Source: an uncultured Prevotellaceae bacterium
GTDB lineage: Bacteria; Bacteroidota; Bacteroidia; Bacteroidales; Muribaculaceae
Length of the DNA stretch: 9,782 nucleotides
Direction of reading: 5' to 3'
Assembly (NCBI GenBank): GCA_937896015.1
Contig: CALBLR010000405.1
Span: forward strand, 1 to 9,782
Shown here: in pieces, positions 7,038 through 9,782 of the stretch
How positions within the stretch are numbered: the first letter of the stretch is position 1
Layout: each line of letters opens with the position of its first letter
Notes under the pieces: model-generated
What the model was told of the DNA's origin: nothing
What the model saw: the letters and a program-made list of their open reading frames with translations, nothing else
Databases searched by the model: none
Position numbers and translations under genes: made by a program

Positions 7038-8933
7038 TCAGTTGGGCATGTCGCCAGGATATGCAAACCATGGAATCGAGCACTGGTAGTTGGCAGCGTC
7101 GCCAGCGATGGGGCGCAGGGCCTTGAGGTTGTTGACGTTCCACATATACTCCGAGTTGTAGCGCGGGCGCAGGCGGAAGCAGGGCGAGCCGGCGTTGTCC
7201 ACATTGTAGGCCGAGCGGCGGTTCTGCACCTCGGCGGGCATCAGGTAGAAGCCCTTGTACACCTTGGTGGGGTCGTCGTCCTTCTTCTGGTTCACCATAG
7301 TCTTGTCGAAGCCGTTGCCGTTGGTGGGATACTCGCCGGTGTACTGGATGTCGTACATGTATTTGCGCTGGTCAACCCACACCTCGTTGGCACCCCACGG
7401 ATACAGAGCCATAAACTTCTGCATCATGATGTGCGACAGAGTGAAGTCGGCAAGCGAAAGGCCTGCCACATATGGGCCGTTGAGGTATTCCTGGGCCAGG
7501 GCCTTGAATGTGGCCGAGGTCACCTTGTCGCCCTGATGGTAGGTCTTGCCGTCGCTCAGGGTGACGAGTTTGCCGGGCACTATGTAGCTTGCGGTGAAGT
7601 CCATGTCGGCTGCAAGGGCCTTCTTCCACGTTTCGAGAGCGTCGGCCTTGCTGCCATACTTAAACTGGATCTCGGCGAGGTCAAACAGCAGTTCGGAATA
7701 AGTGGTGAGGATGTAGGGGGCGTCGTTGCGGTAGAGCCAGCGGCCGTCGCCGTCCTTGGCATCGTCCACAGCCTCGCGGCGGCCATGGAAGCCGGGAGCG
7801 GTGGAAATGGGGCCGCCAGCACTGGTGAAGCCGCTGCCCACGTAATAGAGCTTGCGCAACATCTCGTGGTCTTCAATTGTGGCCATCGAGTTGCTGTCTT
7901 CGGTGGCGAGTTTCACAAGGCGGCGCGGGTCGAAGTGGCCTACGATGGCTGTTGTGTCGCTTGTGTACTGCTTCTCGGCCAGCAGGTAGGGATAGTGGTC
8001 GAGGTTGTGCACGCTGTCCACGTCGCGAATCTTGTCGCCCTTGTCGTCGTATTGCGGAATTGTGCCTGTGAACAGCTGCACGGCATAGTCGTGCTGGAAG
8101 TAGCTGTAGCTGAGGTTGCCGCGGTATGGGCCCCAGAAGTTGTTGTAGGCAGTCTGTGCCGCATCGGCGCCGCCGCCCTCGATGGTCACGGTAGCGTTGT
8201 CGGCGTTACTTGCAAACGACTTGCTGACAGCGTCGATAAACTCGTCGTAGTATTTCTCCTTGAAATCGTCCTTGCACGAGAGCGAGGCCAGGTTGCGGGC
8301 AATCACTGCGTAAGCAAACTTAATCCACTTCTCCTTGTTGCCCTTGTAGATGTAGTCGTTGTTGGTGATGCGGTTGCCATAGTTGGTCTTGTCGTCCTTC
8401 TCAAGATACTCGATGGCCTGCTTGGCCCATGCGCGCACCTGAGGGTAGATTTCCTCCTGGTAGTCGTAGTGGTGCGAGGTGAGCCCTGACACGAATGCCT
8501 CCTTCATCGGCACCTCGCCGTGCTGCTTGGTGAGCAGATCCCACGAGAAGGCTTTCATGGCCAGTCCCATGCCGGCCAGTGTCCAGTTTTCGGCCTTCAC
8601 GCTCTGGTCGATCATGTTCTCCAGGTTCATGCCCTGGCTCCAGTACACCATGCGCCACACCTGGCCGCCGGCGTCAGAGCCCTTGCTGTAGAAGTGGCTG
8701 GCAAAATTGGTGTAGCTCGAGGTGCCCATCATCTGTGTGATGGGAGCCACGGCGCGCAGGTCGTAGTAGATTTCGTTGTAGGCCTGCTCAATGCCCGCCA
8801 GATACAGGTAGCCCTCAACATAGTCGGGAGCGTCTGTGTTTCTGTTCACGTCGAGGTAGTCGTCACAGCTGGTGGCGCCCACCGACAGCAGCACTGCCGA
8901 CGCGATTGCATATAATAATGATTTCTTTTTCAT
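7038..8933 (-). CDS. SusD/RagB-family nutrient-binding outer-membrane lipoprotein (upstream pair)
   Basis: This is the 631-aa substrate-capturing lid of the second transporter, starting at ATG 8933. The signal peptide MKKKSLLYAIASAVLLSVGATS precedes lipidated Cys23, which is followed by Asp-Asp, a typical surface-export pattern. LDVNRNTDAP (27-36) is the usual mature start. HGEVPMKEAF (138-147) stands where the family has YGDVPYxEA. YDYQEEIYPQVRAWAKQAIEYLEK (156-179) belongs to the TPR-like region. The family block QKFMALYPWGANEVWVDQRKY lies at about 505-525, and FRLRPRYNSEYMWNVNNL (558-575) is the C-terminal RR..E..N motif. These place it in the same SusD-like group (PF12771/PF12741) as the downstream SusD. 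The two differ through most of their length, so they are not a recent duplication. It sits 39 nt after susC and 52 nt before the lipoprotein gene. The substrate is unknown. Confidence 0.92.
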   Translation of the reverse strand: MKKKSLLYAIASAVLLSVGATSCDDYLDVNRNTDAPDYVEGYLYLAGIEQAYNEIYYDLRAVAPITQMMGTSSYTNFASHFYSKGSDAGGQVWRMVYWSQGMNLENMIDQSVKAENWTLAGMGLAMKAFSWDLLTKQHGEVPMKEAFVSGLTSHHYDYQEEIYPQVRAWAKQAIEYLEKDDKTNYGNRITNNDYIYKGNKEKWIKFAYAVIARNLASLSCKDDFKEKYYDEFIDAVSKSFASNADNATVTIEGGGADAAQTAYNNFWGPYRGNLSYSYFQHDYAVQLFTGTIPQYDDKGDKIRDVDSVHNLDHYPYLLAEKQYTSDTTAIVGHFDPRRLVKLATEDSNSMATIEDHEMLRKLYYVGSGFTSAGGPISTAPGFHGRREAVDDAKDGDGRWLYRNDAPYILTTYSELLFDLAEIQFKYGSKADALETWKKALAADMDFTASYIVPGKLVTLSDGKTYHQGDKVTSATFKALAQEYLNGPYVAGLSLADFTLSHIMMQKFMALYPWGANEVWVDQRKYMYDIQYTGEYPTNGNGFDKTMVNQKKDDDPTKVYKGFYLMPAEVQNRRSAYNVDNAGSPCFRLRPRYNSEYMWNVNNLKALRPIAGDAANYQCSIPWFAYPGDMPN

Positions 8934-8972
8934 TTATTTTAAGTGATTTAATGCTTACTGTGTTATAGATGA

Positions 8973-9782
8973 TTAGAATGTCACACTCAGGCCAAACGAA
9001 TAGGTGCGGGGGCTGGGCAGCGACCAGCAGTCGTAGCCCTCGCCGCCGGTGCCGCCTGCGGCTGCCGACATGGTGTTGCCGGCCACGTCGATGCCAGTGT
9101 AGTTGGTGATGGTGAAGAGGTCGTTGCCCGACACATACACGCTTGCGTTCTGCACTGCACCGCCAGTGACGCGCTTAAGCCAGCCGGTGGGCACCACATA
9201 GGCGAAGCGCAGCTCCTGGCAACGGATGTAGTTGATTTTGTGCTGCACCCAGTCTTCGTCGGCGCCGCCGTAGGGGGTCTTGCTCATGTCCACGGCAATG
9301 GTGTTGACGGTGGGGTTCTCTGAGTCTTGCAGTCCGTCGTAGAGCACACCCTTGAACACGTATGAGCCCGACTCGCGCAGGGTCACCGAGGCGTCGCTCA
9401 GACCGTTGCCCATCATCGAGCGCATGGTGCCGTTAACCACATCGGCGTGGTAGCGGCCCTGGAACATGGCGCTCAGGCGGAATGCCTTGTAGCTGAGGCT
9501 GGTGGTGATGCCGAATCGCAGCTTGGGCTCGCGGTTGCCCAGAATGCTCCAATCCGAGCTCACGCGCGGCATGCCGGTGGTGGGGCTGATGAGCACATCG
9601 CCGCGCTTGTTGCGCTCATAGGCGCGGCCGGTGACGGTGGTGATGGGGCTGTGCAGCATCACGCCGTTGCGGATGTTGCCCGAGTTCCAAGTGTAGGCGT
9701 TGTAATACTCCTTGAGGTTTTCGGGCAGCTCCACGATTTCACTGCCGGTGTGCGAGATGTTGAGGCCCACGTTCCAGCGCAG
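8973..9782 (-). CDS. SusC/RagA-family TonB-linked outer-membrane transporter, C-terminal part (runs off right edge)
   Basis: The frame enters from beyond 9782 (first codons read LRWNVGLNIS) and gives the last 269 residues before TAA at 8973-8975. A GTG at 9770 is an internal valine, not a start. Only the end of the beta barrel is visible: a WNVGLN strand, RVSSDWSILGNREPKLRFGI, SYKAFRLSAMFQGRYHADVV, LRFAYVVPTGWLKRVTGG, then ASVYVSGNDLFTITNYTGID. The protein closes with PSPRTYSFGLSVTF, whose terminal Phe is the signal for outer-membrane assembly. The signal peptide, regulatory domain, TonB box and plug lie outside, so an STN domain cannot be excluded. It is the first visible gene of the operon with the SusD 39 nt downstream. 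Confidence 0.93.
   Translation of the reverse strand: MRWNVGLNISHTGSEIVELPENLKEYYNAYTWNSGNIRNGVMLHSPITTVTGRAYERNKRGDVLISPTTGMPRVSSDWSILGNREPKLRFGITTSLSYKAFRLSAMFQGRYHADVVNGTMRSMMGNGLSDASVTLRESGSYVFKGVLYDGLQDSENPTVNTIAVDMSKTPYGGADEDWVQHKINYIRCQELRFAYVVPTGWLKRVTGGAVQNASVYVSGNDLFTITNYTGIDVAGNTMSAAAGGTGGEGYDCWSLPSPRTYSFGLSVTF

Noticed and set aside
1..9782. CRISPR array, tRNA, rRNA, insertion sequence or phage genes
   Set aside because: No regularly spaced repeats, cloverleaf, transposase motifs or terminal inverted repeats were seen on either strand.

Overview
The window looks like part of a Bacteroidales (gut Bacteroidetes) chromosome. Two SusC/SusD outer-membrane uptake pairs, Bacteroidetes-type lipoprotein signals, start codons with no Shine-Dalgarno sequence and promoter matches of the TTG-N20-TAnnTTTG type all point there. 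GC-rich genes with AT-rich gaps would fit Muribaculaceae or Prevotellaceae, but genus cannot be fixed by eye. Every gene that can be supported lies on the minus strand, so transcription runs from high to low coordinates.

Upstream operon (9782 to about 6020): the C-terminal quarter of a SusC-type TonB-dependent transporter, which runs off the right edge, then a SusD-type lipoprotein 39 nt later, then a small DUF4397-like lipoprotein 52 nt later. A stem-loop followed by a T-run at 6025-6069 ends this unit. Downstream operon (about 5915 to 425): an AT-rich control region of about 450 nt, a complete SusC (1063 aa), a SusD 40 nt later, a structured 3' untranslated stretch and a strong intrinsic terminator at 429-465. 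The left edge holds a separate gene, the N-terminal 104 codons of a probable serine O-acetyltransferase, with its own promoter match at 345-375.

How the parts work together: each SusC forms a 22-strand TonB-driven barrel in the outer membrane, and its SusD sits over it as a lipid-anchored lid that catches substrate. The DUF4397-like lipoprotein is probably an extra surface subunit of the upstream complex. No glycosidase, polysaccharide lyase, peptidase, ECF sigma/anti-sigma pair or hybrid two-component sensor lies in the window, so the substrates cannot be named. The complete SusC has no STN domain, which argues against sigma/anti-sigma control of that operon.

Nothing here is clearly a new system. 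The items most worth a second look are the helically spaced TATGC repeats upstream of the complete susC, its predicted 200-nt leader, the nested inverted repeats after its susD, and the DUF4397-like third component.
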